A stretch of DNA of 64,000 nucleotides. Origin: Amphiura filiformis (taxonomy: Eukaryota > Echinodermata > Ophiuroidea > Amphilepidida > Amphiuridae). The stretch spans positions 23,107,262 through 23,171,261 of the forward strand of contig NC_092642.1 of the NCBI RefSeq assembly GCF_039555335.1, written 5' to 3'. The position numbers were made by a program, and so were the translations under genes. This document shows, one piece after another, positions 10,601 to 25,600 of this stretch (the first letter of the stretch is position 1; every line of letters begins with the position of its first letter). The notes under the pieces are model-generated. The model ran no database searches. It was not told where the DNA came from and saw only the letters and a program-made list of their open reading frames with translations.

Positions 10601-13600
10601 ACCGGATCTGCTATTTAGTTTTCATTTTATCAGTCCTCCTCTCTACTCCCCTTGTCTTTTTAGTGGATGGGTTGCATCCTCCCAACTGGCCTGTTGGGTG
10701 AGGAGAGGGGCATACATCTATGTTGTCACCCAAATTGGTCAATTTTTCACATAATAGAAATAAATATCATTTAAAAAGTTTTGTTTTGCTATTTTTAATC
10801 ATGGGTAACAATGTTATACTTTTCAAAGATCAGGCTTAAGTGATGATGTAAAAAAACCCATAAGTAATCAAACACTGGTCAGAGGGGGATTAGGATGGGG
10901 GCACGCGGGGAGGAGGGCACATGCCCCCAATCGAATGGCTAGCAACAAAGTTGCCTTCAAATCAACTGGTTGAGATTTGATGATAGTGCATGCTAGTGAT
11001 TTGTCGATCAGATATCGGCAATCAAAGCGACGGAAGTGAGGTTGTCACACACAAAAAAATGCTCCTTGCGATTGCCAAGTATGGTATGTCCTTTAATTAA
11101 AGTTCCTTTACCTGGTATTATGCAAATTTGGTTTTAGTGGATTTAGCTCAAAGTTCAATGATCTTCTGATTTAAAAGTATTTAAAGCTAAATTGTGTCTC
11201 GTGCATTAATTTGCACTTTAGACACAACGTGATATGATATTAACTCTCGTACTGCATATTCTTGCATTTTTAGATTTAATATTATTACGGTATTACTAAG
11301 TATTATGTAATCGTATCATTGAACAAGCTATATGATTCTATTTTGGTTTGTTTAGCGTAAAGATGGAAACATATCTCTTTAATCTTTTCATTTGGTGCTC
11401 AAATATTTGTGCCAGCTCAGCATGTCCTTTCCATAGCAATATTTTACAGATATAATATCAGTTTCATTTGACATTTTAATGAACTCCTTGAATAGATTTT
11501 TTCATCAACTTTGTTTTATAAATGGTCTATGGTTTTATGTAAGCACATTGAGTCTCCAGGGCTATTAATTGAATTTAAAATTATGAAAACAATTTGACTT
11601 TACTTTCAAGCTCATTTGTCATTTGGGACCTTTCCAGACTCATTCACCCCACATCAATGCCACATACATAGTCTGTTTTGAATACATTGTAAGTAGACTT
11701 ATATGCTTACTTTGCCCACTAAAATATGAAAGACATGAACAGTGCATGGTATATCAGGTGACTTGATACAATTCAGTACTACTTCACAGTTTACTGAGTT
11801 TTGTGAATACATTATGTATGACATGTATTTGAACTTGCCAAGTTGCTGGAGATTGGGTATAATGCCCACATGAAAGAGAATTTGGTAAAATATGTTTTTA
11901 ATAATTATAGACAAAATGTCTTATCAATTAGCAGGATAGTAATATTACATATACCCGTAAGGGTATATTTTAAAGTTTTCTATAACCTAGTCTTTAAAGA
12001 TGTTTAAAAATTGTTTAAAATTCAAAAATTCTTATACATATATGTCCTTTTGACACTGCAATGAGCTTATTTGCCTAATTTGCCTACATTTTCATTAATT
12101 CACTCTGCAGCTTTAAATGCAATAACCGTGTCAACTTCAAACTTGGTTTGGTGATAGGATATGGCCTGATGTGCTGTATAATTTTGTGTTATGTTATTTG
12201 CATATGACTAGATTAATGAGCTTTAATATAATTTACATATTTACCAAATTCAATTAATCCATTTTGCAGCTTAAATGCATGAGCAACAATCGATCAACTT
12301 CAAACTTGGTATGGTGACTAGGGCATGGTAGCCTCATGTTCTGTATAGTTTTGTGTCAGGTGTTTTGCATATATTTGAATATTAATTACCTTATTTGCAT
12401 ATTTTTCCTAAAATACCATTATTCCACTCAGAAGCTTACATGCAATTTTACCAATGAATTTCGAAAGAGTGATAGAGTATGATCACTGTGTTGTATAGTT
12501 TGTATCATGCTATTTGCACATTTATGAATCATAGTATTAACGACTTCAATTGTATATTATTTGTTTTTACAAACCTTTGTTATTTACGCACCTTTGTTGT
12601 GTGTGGGGACCTACAAAATATGTAATTCTTGTTCATAGATGAAATCAGTCTTAGGCTTAGATCCTGGGGTATAAATCCCCCAATATTTTGCCAGGGGATG
12701 GTCCATACAATCATCCCCAATGTTGACACCTGTATGTGGGTTTATGACCAAAATAACCTCATATTTGGCCATTTTAGCCCCAAAAGTGCACATTTTTGTG
12801 CACTTTGCGTGAATTTATTCCACTTTTGCACCATATTTCAACAGCATTTGTACTATGAAATTATTCTGTTGCCAAAAGGTGCTGGATTTACTATACTTCA
12901 AGAAATTTTTTCCAACCCCACCCCCAATGTCAAAAAGAAATCTACGCCACTGAAATCAGTTGAATTTACAATGTTGTCACAATGAAAGGTATTGAATCAA
13001 AGTTTTGATCTGTCATACTATAGAATTAAAAGAGTTTCACTTCCCTTATGGTGAATCTATTGAAAACATGCCCAGAACATTTCCTAAAAAAGTTATAATG
13101 TACCGGTCGGTGTACTAATCTTAATATGAAATTGGTTGATTGTTTTCAAACCTGATTTTTTTGGCATATTTGCAATGTTTACACGCTCCCAAATTTGTTG
13201 TGTTTATGTCAACAGGGCAATTTTGACATAAAAGTCATTATTATACAAATTTGAATCCGCCATAGAACTCCATGTTAAACAGCCAAAATAGCCAGTGGGG
13301 TGTCTTTCACTTTACTTTGTTATTTCAGCTTAAAATTGACAGAAATCCATCCCGGCAGTTATTAAAATATTATTTAAACATTTTGGGTAAAGAATGACAA
13401 AATTAAAATTGGATGGAAATCATACATTATGGCTTTAAGCAAGCAGATGAAATCATATGTGAGAGACGGACGTGGTACCATTACTAAGGTAAAGTTTTTA
13501 TCTCGCATACATGATTTAATACAGTTTCACTTCCTTTTTGTTTTGATGAACTTGAAATATATGTTGCAACCTATAATGTTTCAATGGCATGTTGGCTAGA

Positions 13601-16600
13601 AAAAGACAATAGCAGTTGCAAATTGTATTTTCCCATCTTGTTTTTTTTACATCCTGTCTTTTTTTCATCATTCATTCATTCATTTCCGTTTCTTTTTTAA
13701 TGTTGAATTTAAAATGTTGCAATATGTCAGTGTCAGTGGCTAGGTGGTCTAGAAAAAAATCCCTGGTAATTTGAAATTTAACCTTTTACATTTTGTCTTT
13801 TTGTACTTCTTTATACTTACTTCCTTTTGATATATTTTTACTTCTGCTTGTCTTATTCTCTTTTCTTTTCTTTCCAAAGTGTTTCTCAGGTTGGGGTGGG
13901 GGGTACTCAAATTACATTTTAACAGAGGTGTGCCGCTGGAACTCTGAAACTCCTGTCCATGTTCAGGGAGGTTGGGGGGGCAGCAAGCAATTTTGGCAGA
14001 AATATTTTGGGCACCATTTCTATATTATGCCCTAAAAGGTGTAGGAAAACGTTAGGAACAAGTTCAAATATGCAAAATTTCCTGCTTGCCATGCTTGCTG
14101 TGCTCGCATTATATGATAAGACAATTTAAGGTTATAAATTCAGGTTCCCAAAAAATTTGCATGTGTAAGGGGGGGGGGGGCAAAGATTTTTTGGCACATC
14201 AAAAGGGGCAGACCATTTTGAAAATTCACCACCATGGGGTTACACATAATTATTGCACCACCCCTAAATATCAGTTTTCTTTGCTTTACCTCAGTTGTCC
14301 AGTTCAAAATTAAAATTAAAATTAAAATTATCTAACAGTAAAAGCAAACATTTTATGGAAAAGAAATACTAATCTATATTTTATGGAAATGTTATAACAT
14401 GGCTTTTATATGTGTATCTAATAATAGCACAATATATATGTTCCTGTTTCTTGTTCTAGCGAATGCTGCCACACTGATCAATCGATGTACATTAGGACCC
14501 AGTTATTGGTGTGAACATTTTAACAAGGCTCAGGAATGCAGTGCAATAGACTATTGTATCAATAATGTATGGTCACAAGTCAAAGTACAGGTAAGACCAA
14601 TATTGGGTGCGTACCCGAGTTTCATTTGGGTATGGATATGCTGAGAATTTGAAAGTGGACCTATCCGTGAACCCATTTTCTAAGAAATACCGTAAAACCT
14701 CGTCTACAAGCATATAGAGTGCTTCTGATAAAAGCTAAATTAATCCAGGTGCCATTATGGAATTAGAGCAAATAAATTATAGATCCAAGCACATACAAGC
14801 AAGTATTATTGTAAGACCAATCCATTGTATTGGTATATTTACGTAAGTATCGTATTAATTTAACTTTCATCAAAGACACTATATATGCTTGTAGACGGGG
14901 TTTTACGGTATGGACCCATCGCTATAAAAAGTCAACAATTTGTACCACATTTAATGCAAATTGCTTAAGTTTTTGATAAAATCTTTGCCAAATTCTACTT
15001 TTTGGCTACAGTTAAGGGATCTAGAATGAGCATTTATTGCATTTCGACAGTATTTTTTGTGGGACATGAGAGCACCTCAGACCTATCGAATTGCATTCTG
15101 AATACGAAGCATGTGTTTCTGATATCAAATAATTTTCATTTTTAAAAATCACAATATAATACAAATTTTATGACAAATTATAAAAATTTGATATTTTTCA
15201 TATTTTTGATATATAACAGTCCTCAAGTAAATTATATAAATCTAATGATATATTCTTAAAGTGTATGTAGCTGGGAGGAAAAGCCGACGATCAATTGAAA
15301 ATTTTGACCTTTCATATTGAAGATATGGATTTTTTCCCAAAAAGACCTATTTTTTTTGTGTTTTGGAAAAAAAATCCATATATTCTATACGAAAGGTAAA
15401 AATTTTCAATTGATCGTTGGCTTTTCATCCCACCTACATACACTTTAAGTATAAATCATCAGATTTGTAAAGTTTACTTGAGTACTGTTAAATATCAAAA
15501 TATCAATTTTAATGATTTGCCATAAAATGTGTATTAAATTGCAATTTCAAAAATCAAAATTATTTGATATCAGAAGGACATTCTTCGTATTCAGAATGCA
15601 ATTCGATATGTCTGATGTGCTCTAATGTCCCAAAATAAATACTGTCCAAACGCTCATACCCCAGCCCTTAAGCAAATTGGGGTATTTTTTGGGAAAAAAT
15701 TGCCCATCCATTTTCCAAAATTGTCCTAGAAAAGGGAGTCATTGTTATACAATGCCCGGGATATAATGGCTGAAAATGTGAACCTGTATGATTGTTTGTA
15801 CTTTGTACTGAGTACCGCTCACCAATTAGGCATTTATAAAACATTTTTGCTTACAGCATCCAGGAAAGTTGAGAAAAACTGCAATTTTCAAGCACAAAAC
15901 ATAATCTGATCCATAAGACAAAAGTTGGCAATAATGAAATGCAGCAAAAATGCAATAAAAAGCATTATAAGAAAATGAAAAGTACTGAGCAATGGTAATA
16001 ACAAGTGTTTGATTTGGGTCTGAATGGATCATGTAATCATGTCACATTTATGTTATGACTGCAAACAACCAATTTTGTGCAATATTAAAAGAATAAAGGC
16101 TGATGCATCCACTAATCAAAAGATTAGACCTACCTATTGCCTATGAATGACATGTAGAAAGTAGTAAAAACAAATTACTATCTTTAAAGACTTATCTTAT
16201 TTAGCGAAAAATTAAGTTACTGTTATGAGAAAGTCCCCGTAATCTAATAAGCTCTAATATGAACAAAACTTATAGCATATATACAATTTCAGTTGCATAT
16301 CACATAATGCGATCGTATACTCGTTATATGCAAACTTGGAAATGTTTCGAAACACATATCCAGCCTATGGCCTGTTAACGATACATTTAGGTCAATTAGC
16401 CTACAAAATAGTTTACTTTAGGTCTACAGCAGAATTTGTGTGTGATCTGCCCAGGGTGACCTTCAATGTCACCTGAAGAGCTCTAAAAGTACAATGTACA
16501 TCAACAGGTATTACAAATATTAGACATATAGGTCTACATTAAACTACAACTACTAGTGACTGAAGGGGGTGTGTGTGCTAAAGTTGGCTGATCTATGTTG

Positions 16601-19600
16601 ACATAAATTATCTTCCTGTTGTCACAAGACTAAGGATAAGATAATGGAAACTACCTTTACTGTAACTTATGTATGTATCATATGACTTCCAGGGGGCTGC
16701 AAGTTGAGGTCGGAGAAAGGTTGTTGTGTTTTCGCTGCAGAAGATGGTAATATTTTTACACTAGGTATGGGTGACACTTCCTGGGGGGACAGGGGGGATG
16801 CGTCCCCCACCTTTCGGCAAAATGACCAATTTATTGTTCTTTTCACAGCTACTTTTTGACAATTCAGGCCGATTGCCCCCCGCCCCATTTTTTTGACTGG
16901 GGGCATTTGCCCCCCCATGCCCCCCCCCCCCACTGAGAGTGACAATAGTTTCCTTTTATACTGCACACCAAAAGTATCCTTACACTTCAAACAAAAGAGA
17001 ATTCTTAAAAAGACACTAAAACTAAATTACAAAATAAAGTGGTTGATAGATGGAAATGTTGTTCTGCATATTTTGATACCTCATTTGGCATGGTGTGACA
17101 TTATTCCTCCAAGATATACTGTATAAGTGGTAATTTTAGCGAGGGTTTTATTTTCGCGAATTTCGCGATTAGAGCTCCAACCGCGAAAATAACACCTCGC
17201 GAATGTATGCAATAATGTATTACAAGTATAGGGAAGGACTGGGCAATCGCGAAAATAACATTCGCGAAAATGTGTCTCTCACTCCAAATCGCGAAAATAA
17301 CTGTACGCGCAAATTACCACTTATACAGTACCCATTTCAGGGCAATTTCCTGCGCCTTTTGCAACAGGCTCATTAAAGTGTGAAATACGCAAACATTGAT
17401 GTTCTGTGAAAATGTCCACGTTTACAATCCCGGTGGGTTCAGTCTTCAATGACAATGTGTACGCATGATGGTTCCAATTAGGGGTACTTTTCAAGAAATG
17501 TCCGCGGAATTTTCGAGGACAAAATTGTTCGTGCTAATGTCCAAATTAGGGGTGTTTTGGAGCAAAATTGTCCTCGAAATGAAAAATAGGGTGTATTTCT
17601 AGGACTTTCGTCCGCGTTTTACCGCTACAGTTTTCGTTATTGTCCTCATTTCCCTGTGAAATAGGGGGAAAATTCAAAAGCGTTCTTGAAATGGTAAAAA
17701 TAGGGGTATTTATTTCGGAAAAATGTCCTTGATTCCTTGTGATAAGGGGGTGAAATGAAAATGCGTCCTCAAAATGATAAAAAATTATAGGGGAGGTTTT
17801 GGGGGCAAATTGTCCTTGATTTCAGCATAAAATAGGGGGTAAAATTGCTGCAAATGTCCTCGATTCCCTGTGAAATAGGGGTCATTTTCAAATCCTGGAA
17901 CGGTCATACGTCCTACCTTTAAATACAAACTGAACCCACCGGGGTTTACAATATGGTCATTTTCACAGTAAAGGGTGTAACTTTTGATTTTTTGGGTCAA
18001 AATTTCAAACCACTTAAATATGTTTCTGTTTACTGAAATCATGCATAGAAGCAACTTAAATTCCAGTAAAATAATGTTTCAAGGCTTAAACCTTTTGATT
18101 TCTAATAAAAATTTGACATTTCCATAACATTTTGGTTAAAATCTAAGAAAAAATTTATTTTACATAACCTCAGAAAATTATGACATGAAAGCTGGAATAC
18201 ATGTGAAATTCTATTCCAAAGTAAGTCAACAGATATAAGTTAAATTTTATACCATGTTTTGCTATATTTGTAATTGCAGTTTTGAAAATTTTTAACATCA
18301 AGTGTCATTTACAATGGAAATTTCCAAACCTTAAACATATTTTTAAAGTTTTAATTGGGTTCCTAAAATAATTTGAATGTCTAACTTCATGTACAAATAC
18401 TACTTGATGAAAGGAACCTCCCAGCCAAGTTTCACAGAAATTGGAGTTATTTTTTAGAATTGGCAATTCAAGCGATTTGTGTTTCGGAGGCTTCAGTTAA
18501 CAACACAGGTGATCATAAAAGTAAAATATTTGGCTAACCACTACAAGTTGACATAAAAAAATAGGTAAAAAATATCACAATTACCAATTTTCATGCTTTG
18601 CTTCTAAGTATTGAATTTCAGTTGTGACAAAAATTAAATTATCACAGCAAGTCATTTTTTTTTTTTTTTTTCGGAGGCTTCATGTTAACAATTGTTAAAC
18701 ATTGCAGAAGTAGTTTTTTTTTAACAACAGTGTTGGGATCATCTAAGCTGTTATTTTTTTGTGTATATTGAATCAATGATTCTATGCGGCAGATATTGTA
18801 GATTTATCACATGTTAATTTTTCACCCATTTGTTAAGTATGGTGTTTTTTGCATGTGAAGCCTCCGAAACAGGCTTTTTGGATATCAGTATATTTTTCAA
18901 ACATTAACCATAATGTCAAAAAAATTTTAATTTATGACATTCTGCACATATCAAGTAATAATTACAATGCAGATATCAGTATGAAACACACCAATTTAGA
19001 TATGCATAGATGATAATTAATCTTATTGTTGTTTCGGAGGCTTCATTTGTTTCAGAGGCTTCAATTGTTAACGGAAAGTTTGTATTGGGTCCCATTTTCA
19101 AACGGTGATATATATCTCCACGATTTAAAAACATGTGACTTGAGGATCTACTTTGCTACATTTTGATAAATAGATTTGATGAGCTCTTTTATTTATATTT
19201 GCACAAGCTTGCTGAACAGTTTGTTTGGAGGCTTCAAAAAGTTAACGGAAAAAGCGGCTCTTTGAAGTCAAGATTTTATAAAAAATTTAAAAGCTTGCAA
19301 ATTGACTAATTTTTGTTACCCATTTCAAGTTAAGATAACAACTGTTATGAATCAAGAAGAAGTGAAGAAATAACCAAGAATTATGAACCAAAGCTACACC
19401 CACAAAGTTTGTTAACAATTGTTAACGGAAAATGAAGCCTCGAAGCGACAAATATCGAAGTCCGGTTCTCAAAAATACAGGGCTGTTCACAATTAAATCT
19501 AATGTGGCAGTGTTTACTGAACATATGACTGTACTTTCAGGATAAGAAAAATTATCCATGAACTAACTGAAGAAAACACAGGGTTTTACAAAAATGTTAC

Positions 19601-22600
19601 TGTTTTTTATAGTTTTTCAAAATGGCAATATTAAGTACATTTAAGCCTGCTAAAACTGAACGCAGTAACTCCCAAAGCTGATTATGCTACCCAAGGTAGC
19701 TGCTAACTAGATGACTTATGTGGCCAAAAATCATGGAATTCTGTGGCTTTATTAGAACACTACGGATTAAAATGTTAAAAATCCAAAGTTACACCCTTTA
19801 CCGTGAAAATGACCATATACCTTTAAATACAAGCTTTTTAGGCTTAAGGTACCTTTTGATATATGACTGTCACATATTGGCCTTCTTGGACTACAAACTT
19901 GGCAATGATTAAATAGATCTACAGTATCTATATTTTATTAAGGCATGTGTAAACACACCTTTTTCATATCATATCACTCATGTCAAGGTTGCTATCATGT
20001 GTTACAGATTTGGTTGCACTGTAATTAACAATCTCAATTTTTGAATTTCAACATAATAGCGAATCATATGCATACACGACTGCATAAAATCGTGGTAGTT
20101 TATATACTATGAGATTTCAAAACAGACTTTAAAATTACTTCCTAAGATGTAGATCTTTTCCTCCCAAAAATTGGTTACAGAGTCACCAACAATAGAAATT
20201 TGGAGGCCATTTTGAATAATGGAACAGGATAACATGAAAAAGTGGTCCCTATGTTCAATTTCCTTTCTAATTTAGACATTGTTGGACATTTGAACCCTGA
20301 AAAGTGGACCAATTTTAGAAGGGACTTTTTTTTTGGGGGGGGGGGTGATGCGGCTGTACCCCTGCACTCCCAGCATACGGGCCTGCAAGCTCCTGCATGA
20401 GGTCCCCATCTTTATGTTATTGAGCTAATTTTACTTCCAAGTTAGATGTTTCCAACCCTGTAAGGGTCCCCCACATGTCCCTATTCATTACGAAATGTAG
20501 GAAATTCCCACTTGAGGGGGGGGGGGGTAGGGGAACGTAGGCAAATTCAGATTGGACCACCTCCAAAAACAAAGCAACTCTTTGAAATAAACAACAAACA
20601 TACTTGAAATGAGAATTTGATTCTTATAATGCAATATGTATGTATGTTTCTATTATTTTTGACACTTTACAGGAAAGTTCAGTGTGCAAGGAATGTATAA
20701 CATTCACAAAAGAAGTGAAACAGACAGTAGATGCTGGCATCAAGGTAAGTAAGGTGAAAACAAAGATATATAGGCCTACGGTGACAAACAAACCCTGTTC
20801 TATAGGCAGATGGATAATTCAGTCTTTTTTGTTTGTTTTGGGGTTGTTTTTTTTTGCAAAATAACAAACAAAACAACAATAACAGCATCAAATCAATCAA
20901 TTTTTGTCAAAAAGGGCTGATTTTATATATGCATACAACAAAAAAGACAAAAATCCCACTTTAAACTCGGGATCAGTCAAGCCCATAAAAAGGAGGGTTT
21001 TTTTGTTGCCTTTTTATGTAAACATTAAATAAATCATTTATTTCTTATGTAAATCTGGTGCGGAGGGAGTTCTGGATTTTGGATTGGGTGGGGATATGCA
21101 TATGCTGGGATTCTGAATATTCACCATAAAATATGCATATATTTCTGTTCAAAAGTAGGGTAGATTATTTTTTTTCAAATTTTGCTTTAAAAAAATACAA
21201 TCCAAAATTAACACATTTTCCAAATTTGTCAAGAATGTTGTCAAAAAGCAATCCTTCTCTAAAGCAGCCTCTAAAATGTGTGACCCAAATCCAAACACAA
21301 GAGATCGTTCCTTGGACTGTTCTACTTTGTAAATTGAAATTGGCTGTGTCACATTTGTAACAAAACTTTTCCTTAGCAACGGCTTGCCAAAACAACTAAA
21401 TGTAGTCACTCATGTGTAAAAGGTCTTTATACCTAACTGCTAATGAAATACAATGACAAAAGGAAATGGTGTGACAAATAACTTTATTTGGCAGATCATG
21501 TCAGAATTAGTTGCCACAATGGCACCATCAAGCAAAATAAAAAATGTGTCGAACAACATCAAGTTTCTTGTTTATTATATATATTTTTCTTGTCCATTGT
21601 GCAGATAATATTAGAAGTGGTGCATAGAAAGGTAGATGCAGCATGATAGAAATCGTCCGTAGTATTTTCTAATACATGTAATTTGATATATGATTACATA
21701 TCTGAAATTAATAAAAGGGGGTTACGGAATCTGATTTTATTAAGCAATGCAATACGGTACCAAATATGGCGTTTGAAAAATAAATTACAACAAGCTTTTA
21801 CAACAAAAATACCAAACGCCTGCAAACTGTCACTATAGTATAACTCTTCTTTACTCAAAAAAATTGCTTAAAATAAATTTTTACATAATTTATGTTCACT
21901 CATTGTTCAGGTTGGTGCTGTATATTTTGAAATGATAGAATAAGATTAAAAAACGAAAAATATGGTCAGGCGACGAAAAAAAAACCCTGTTCTATGGGCG
22001 GACGGACCTTTCAAGCAGGAGTTGTTCGGTCTGGGTTGGAAGATCATATGCCCTCCCAATCTATTTGAAAATGTAGAAAATCCCATAGGATTTTGCCAAA
22101 AAATGGTTTGTGCCTGTCAATCAGGCCCGGTGCGCCCCCATCATGATTGGTGCTCACCAATAGAATGACTCATGCTACACACCTGGTCAGAGGGTGTGGG
22201 GCTGCCGATTGATAATATTAGACAATATACCAAAGTAATTGATAATTCTTAATGTACTCATATCATAAAATCAACTTGATCACATGATAAATATACCAGA
22301 TACCTGATGATTATTGAATTTATTCTGTGTTTTGGTTGGTTATTTGTTTACTGTTTGTTTGTTTGTTTGTTTGTATGATTTTACAGGAAGATCTTATCCA
22401 TGTTGGAAGGAGGTTATGTGATATGATGGGCTCATTACAAGATGTATGTATCAGCATCTTAAGAAAGGAAGGACCTGATGTCTTTGAGAAACTGGTCAAC
22501 AAATTGGTAAGAGGGTCTTTAGTTTAACTCTGGCACAGTTGTACGAACTCTAAACAAGCAAGAGAAGAGGCTTGGCATACAGATTAAAAAATATCACCAA

Positions 22601-25600
22601 ATTCTCACTTCTGACTTCCTTTACTCATGTGAAAATAAGACTTAAAGGAGAATTTTGTGATTCTAAAATCCTCTTTTTATAATATGTTCAGTAAATATCC
22701 ACGGAAAAAAGAATCATGTGAATTAGACAATCTTAATCTTGTTTTCATTGTTGAAAGGGATTCAATCATGTTTCATCACCGATTAACAACAATGCGTCTG
22801 CGTCCTTTGCGTGGTTTACTTCGCAAGGGCAGCTTTAGCTGCAGCGAAGTAAACCACGCAGACATGCCAGATGGAAGTTGTTAATCGGTGATAAAACATG
22901 ATACAAGTCTTTATATTAAAATGTTCTTAAACAAATCCAAATAAAGGTGATGTTAACATACCTCAATGATGTTTCATGCTGTAACACAGAAAAAGTGCTA
23001 TGTTACAGCACAAAACGTCATTGAGGTATGTTAACATCACCTTTATTTGGATTTGTTTAAGAACATTTTAATATAATTTCAATGGACAATCCTGATGAAT
23101 CTATTTGCGGATTTGATACAAGTCTTGTTTGTCATCGCCACTCAACCTTACAAGAAGATTGGTGATTTCGCTGTTGATATTAGCAATAAAACTATAGAAT
23201 AAAGTCGTAATGTTTAGCTGCTACCTCCAACATAAGTTCCAGGCATGACAGATTTTACGCACTCAACCATACATGTAACTTTGCATTGCATAATGCTACT
23301 GGACTGTGGCTTTCTATATGTTCTAGCAAAACTTTTGGGTAACATTTGTGCCTTATTTCATCTGGGGTTAAACCATCATTCATGGCCTTAGAAAGAGAAG
23401 GCCATAATGTTTTGGGCTATTATTGTATGGGCTGCTATTTATTTAGGTCTCCTACATGTTTGTTTTGGCTATCTCTAATTTGTTTGGTTAAGTTTTGTTG
23501 TTGGTCATGCTTGTTCTTGAATCTTAACCTGATTAATTGTTTAATTGATATTCTGAATGTTCAGTTTGCTTACAACATCGAAAAGAAACAATTTCTAATT
23601 ATTTTTTCACATATGGCCAATGAGAAAAATGCATTATTAATATTTTTTACAAAAAAAAATCTACAAAAATGTCCATTTGATGATGGAGAAGAGGAATCTA
23701 ATTGTAGTACCATGCATTTTATTTGACAGTTTGTAACACAATGAGCAGCGTGTACAAGAATGAACACCATTAACCCAGGTTCATCTAACAGCATTTCTGA
23801 TTGGTTGATAACTTGAAATACTCATTTCAATTGCCAATTATGACTAGGCTTTTAAACTATTTATGGCCAAACTTGCATTTGCAGATGATCTTATTAATAC
23901 CCTCCTTGATTGGTTCAAAATTGGACACAATATTCATTTTTGCCAATCGGCAGGTAGTTCTCATGGGGTTAACCTGAAATGAAATATGTCATTTTGGTCC
24001 ACTATTTGTGACAGTAATCAAATGTAGACTTATTATTATGTCAGCAGCAGATCTTGTTAATAGACATCTATTTGCTGTCGTAGTGTGATGTCAAAATTGA
24101 AAATTGCCAGGTCAACTGGTTCACGCTATGTGTTCGGAACTACAATCAAAATAATGATCAAAACACAAAGTCAATGGGTTGCAATGCTGATAGGTATGCA
24201 AACCAAGCATGAACCAGTAACCATGTGTATGACGCATTCACTACGACGGCAAATAAATATGTTAAATCATAGGCCTTCAAGACCTATGGTTAAATTGCAT
24301 TTCTTTCATACAGATTTAGGGAAACTCCAGTTTTCTCAGACTCTGAGAAAATATGTATGCAGTTTATTAATAATGTAATAATAGTAGCTAACGGTAGCAT
24401 TTATACAGGTTACAATGGACCATTGTTATATATCATAAGAAGTTTGCAGTCACATGATTTGATGTTCTGCTTCCCTTGACAGTTCGTTTTATGTAAACAT
24501 GAAATAAAGTTGCTCAGGGATTTGGCATGCCACACCTGGTCAATGTTGAAAAATGTCCTTAAATAATTGATGATGAATGTGGTTATGGTTGGTTCATGGA
24601 CCTTGCTAGTCATGTGGTCTATGATTGTGTTAATACATTAAAGCAAAGGTCACAATTCTGTCTGACTAGACTCTAGCTGCATTTTTTTGAATAATTTCTG
24701 GTATGTATTTTTGACTACTTAAACAAAATAAGTTTGGTAATTAAAAAGAACATAAGGGAAAAGAAAGAAAGAATATAAAAACAACAACTGTTACTATGAC
24801 AACAATAACAACAACTGATTTAAGGTATCTTTGCGCATGTTTTAAAGCCATAGGGCATCTCTTATGGACATGGATCTCATTTTTTTAATACAACCATTAA
24901 CTCCATCTATTTCCATTCCATCTATGTATGACAGAATCCATCACAAATGTGTGCAGTGTTTGGTTTCTGCAAAATAGATAAATTCAACTATGACCTACCA
25001 CCAGTAGCCTTACCAGAGAGAACAGACATCCAGTCTGTAGCAGAGATTCATGGAGTGGTTACAATACCAGAAGCAGCTGATTATTGCACAGATTGTAAAG
25101 CATTCATTGGTGATGCACAGAACATGCTTTCCAACAAAACTATACAGGTATGACTTAAGGGTATACGAGGTATTGTTGGTCGAAGCAGCAAAATAAATAG
25201 ATTTTCATTTATATCTAAATCAATATATTATTGAAAAATAACACTTTGGTGTTTTGCAAAAGTTCATTCTACAAATCATATACTTTGAAAACTTGCATAA
25301 TTTATTGTTGTTAATGAGTTATGTACGTTTTACAAAAGTGTTGTTGTTTCAGCCCTCTTTTCAACATAACTCAAGAACCACAGGACCTACAAAAGTATAT
25401 CTGTGATATTTGAATTCTTCTACACGCTTGCTATGAATTGGGCAATGCAATTTTTGCTAAAGCTCACTACCATTCGCAAGATGCTGTGAACTACTTTTTT
25501 TGCTGCTTCGACCAACATCGTATACCCTTAAGAGTCGCAAAACTTTGGATATATATTAAATACTGTTATAAAAGACCTGTTTCTGCAAAATAAAAGAAAT

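Larger units (their letters stand above)
7658..14459. other. Prosaposin intron 1
   Basis: About 6.8 kb of repeat-rich intron with no convincing exon, though a small exon could be missed. Apart from the elements listed separately it holds G- and C-runs at about 10240-10350 and 13900-14180, and a short (AAAATT)n tract at about 14303-14330. The 8231-8551 stretch is open in one frame but resembles no protein I know. Confidence 0.55.
14591..20672. other. Prosaposin intron 2
   Basis: About 6.1 kb of intron packed with inverted-repeat elements, listed separately. 16000-16650 shows no recognisable feature. 16966-17110 resembles part of the foldback element at 28311 (shared AGTATCCTTACACTT). G-runs lie at 16780-16930 and 20330-20345. 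Confidence 0.55.

Noticed and set aside
22801-22850. Hairpin as a transcription terminator
   Set aside because: It is part of a longer foldback repeat in an animal intron.
23346-23726. 126-codon hydrophobic ORF in intron 4
   Set aside because: Low-complexity AT-rich translation, with no family resemblance.
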